Below, in pieces: positions 62,462 through 64,000 of a DNA stretch of 64,000 nt. Source of the DNA: Heloderma charlesbogerti (taxonomy: Eukaryota > Chordata > Lepidosauria > Squamata > Helodermatidae); contig JANEZZ010000729.1 in NCBI GenBank assembly GCA_026122225.1, positions 186,001 through 250,000 of the forward strand. The letters are read 5' to 3'. Below the pieces are notes generated by a model. That model had not been told where the DNA came from. It ran no database searches and saw only the letters and a list, made by a program, of their open reading frames with translations. Position 1 is the first letter of the stretch. Each line of letters begins with the position of its first letter. The position numbers and the translations under genes are program-made.

Positions 62462-63649
62462 TTGAATAGGGATAAATGCCAAGTTCTTCACCTAGGAAAA
62501 AGAAACCAAATGCACAGTTATAAGATGGGGGATACTTGCCTCAGCAATACTACAAGCGAGAAGGATCTTGGAATTGTTGTAGATCACAAGCTGAATATGA
62601 GCCAGCAATGGGATGTAGCTGCAAAAAAGGCAAATGCTATTTGGGGCTGCATTAACAGAAGCATTGCTTTAAAACCCTATATGGTTCCGGCCCAGCCTAT
62701 CTTAAGGAGCGCCTCCAGCAACACCAGACAGGCCGCTTAACAAGATCAGCCTCGGATGGCCTTCTCTCTGTCCCATCAGCCAGGACAGCTAGACTGGTGG
62801 GGACGAGGGAGAGGGCCTTCTCTGTGGTGGCCCCCACTCTGTGGAACTCCCTCCCTAGGGAACTCCGTCATGCCCCCTCTTTAATGAGCCTCTGTCGTGC
62901 ATTAAAAACGTGGTTGTTCAGGCAGGCATTTGGGGTGGGTTAGGGTATTTAAAAAAAAAAAATTATGGTAAAATTTTGTTTTAAATTGTTTTATGGTGGG
63001 TTGTACATCGCCCAGAGTGGCTGGGTGACCAGTCAGATGGGCGATTAATAAATTTAATAAAATAAATAAATAAATAAATAGCTTCCAAATCCCAGGAAGT
63101 ACTAGTTCCCCTCTACTCAGCACTGGTTAGGCCTCATCTGGAGTACTGTGTCCAGTTCTGGGCACCACACTTGAAGAAGGATGCAGCCAAGCTGGAGAGG
63201 GTTCAGAGGAGGGCAACAGGGATGATCAGGGGACTGGAAACAAAGCCCTATGAGGAGAGACTGACAGAACTGGGCATGTTTAGCCTTAAGAAGAGAAGAC
63301 TGAGGGGAGACAGGATAGTGCTCTTCCAGTCCTTGAAAGGTTGTCACAGAGAGGAAGGCCAGCATCTCTTCTCGATCATCCCAGAGTGCAGGACACGGAA
63401 CAATGGGCTCAAGTGACAGGAAGCCAGATTCCGGCTGGACATCAGGAAAAACTTCCTGACTGTCAGAGCAATACGACAGTGGAACCCATTCCCTAGGGAG
63501 GCGGTGGGCTCTCCCACACTGGAGGCCTTCAAGACGAGGCTGGACAGCCATCTGTCGGGGATGTGTGACTTGGATTCCTGCACTGAGCAGGGGGTTGGAC
63601 TCGATGGCCGTGTAGGCCCCTTCCAGCCCTACTGTTGTATGATTCTATG
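62462..63649 (+). mobile_element. CR1 LINE 3' part, split by an L2 insertion
   Basis: Two parts, 62462-62669 and 63078-63649, are collinear with the CR1 copy at 36001-38395. The joined order includes LHLGKRNQMHSYKMGDT and TSEKDLGIVVDHKLNMSQQ before the insertion and [20 protein letters not shown] after it. The 3' end TATGATTCTATG is at 63638-63649. It contains only the C-terminal region of the reverse transcriptase and no catalytic motif. Confidence 0.92.
62670..63077 (+). mobile_element. L2-type 3' end inserted in CR1
   Basis: L2 C-terminal blocks (TCTCTGTGGTGGCCCCCAC, CTGTGGAACTCCCTCC), a T-rich UTR with TACATCGCCCAGAGTGG, and an AATAAATAAATAAATA tail. Candidate short target duplication ATTGCTT / ATAGCTT at the two joins. 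Confidence 0.85.
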
Positions 63650-64000
63650 GCAACTCTCAGAACTTTGGTAGAGGGTTATTATACCCCAGAATTTCTTTTA
63701 CCACTCTCCTCCTCCTCTTCCACCTCAGTTCAAACTGACCATACAAGACCATACAAGTGGGAAATCAACTTCACTTTTATTTCTCTTTCTTCCTTTTCCT
63801 CCCCCAAACAGGTGATTATTTCTTATGAATGTGTTGGAAAGCTTGAAAAGATGGAGGCACATTTCCTCCGCTGCTGCTGCTGCTCCATATTTAGAGCTGT
63901 CTGAAGAGGTGGCGGGGAGAGAGTCTTGTTCAGCTTGTGATGGCTTGTTTCCTTTGATGACCTAATCTAGGGAGGGTAGAAGAATAGGGAGAATGTGAAG
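63650..64000. other. unassigned sequence
   Basis: CTG-type triplet run near 63871-63883 (GCTGCTGCTGCTGC); no gene recognised. Confidence 0.4.

Overview
The window looks like nuclear genomic DNA of a squamate reptile, most likely a lizard. The support is the repeat content: BovB-type RTE LINEs, a typical Sauria SINE (a tRNA-related head joined to a BovB-like 3' end, position 57413-57737), CR1 and L2 LINEs, tRNA-derived SINEs, and dense short palindromic hAT-like DNA elements. I could not identify a host protein-coding gene. All long open frames belong to retroelements, apart from frames that stay open through a GC-rich CpG island.

Layout: 1-8.4 kb holds CR1-like, L2 and palindromic repeats and a 5'-truncated BovB copy (5.9-7.0 kb). 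8.6-11.9 kb is a compound locus: a string of hairpins, then a broken RTE LINE, then an inverted 3' copy of the same family. 12-30 kb is a mosaic of old repeats and unassigned sequence, with a solo LTR carrying a 5-bp target duplication at 21.4-21.9 kb. 30.48-31.41 kb is the only strong CpG island; it has GC boxes, a minus-strand CCAAT box and a minus-strand splice donor, so it probably holds the first exon of a gene running toward position 1. 32-35.7 kb carries an L2 reverse-transcriptase relic and hAT-like elements. 36.0-38.4 kb is a CR1 copy on the minus strand with an uninterrupted 714-codon frame, followed directly by a long BovB copy on the plus strand (38.6-41.2 kb). 42.6-64 kb contains nested insertions, several DNA-transposon remnants whose ends and target duplications can be read directly, the Sauria SINE, and a second CR1 copy interrupted by an L2 3' end.

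Together this reads as a gene-poor intronic or intergenic region shaped by non-LTR retrotransposition. The LINEs supply the machinery that the SINEs borrow: the Sauria SINE shares a 17-base 3' block with both BovB copies. hAT-like palindromes add a second layer. The most notable points are the modular palindromes that share one core but have different ends, the hairpin string at 8.6-9.0 kb, and the clean non-autonomous hAT element at 48.67 kb with a perfect 8-bp duplication. I found no convincing new functional system.
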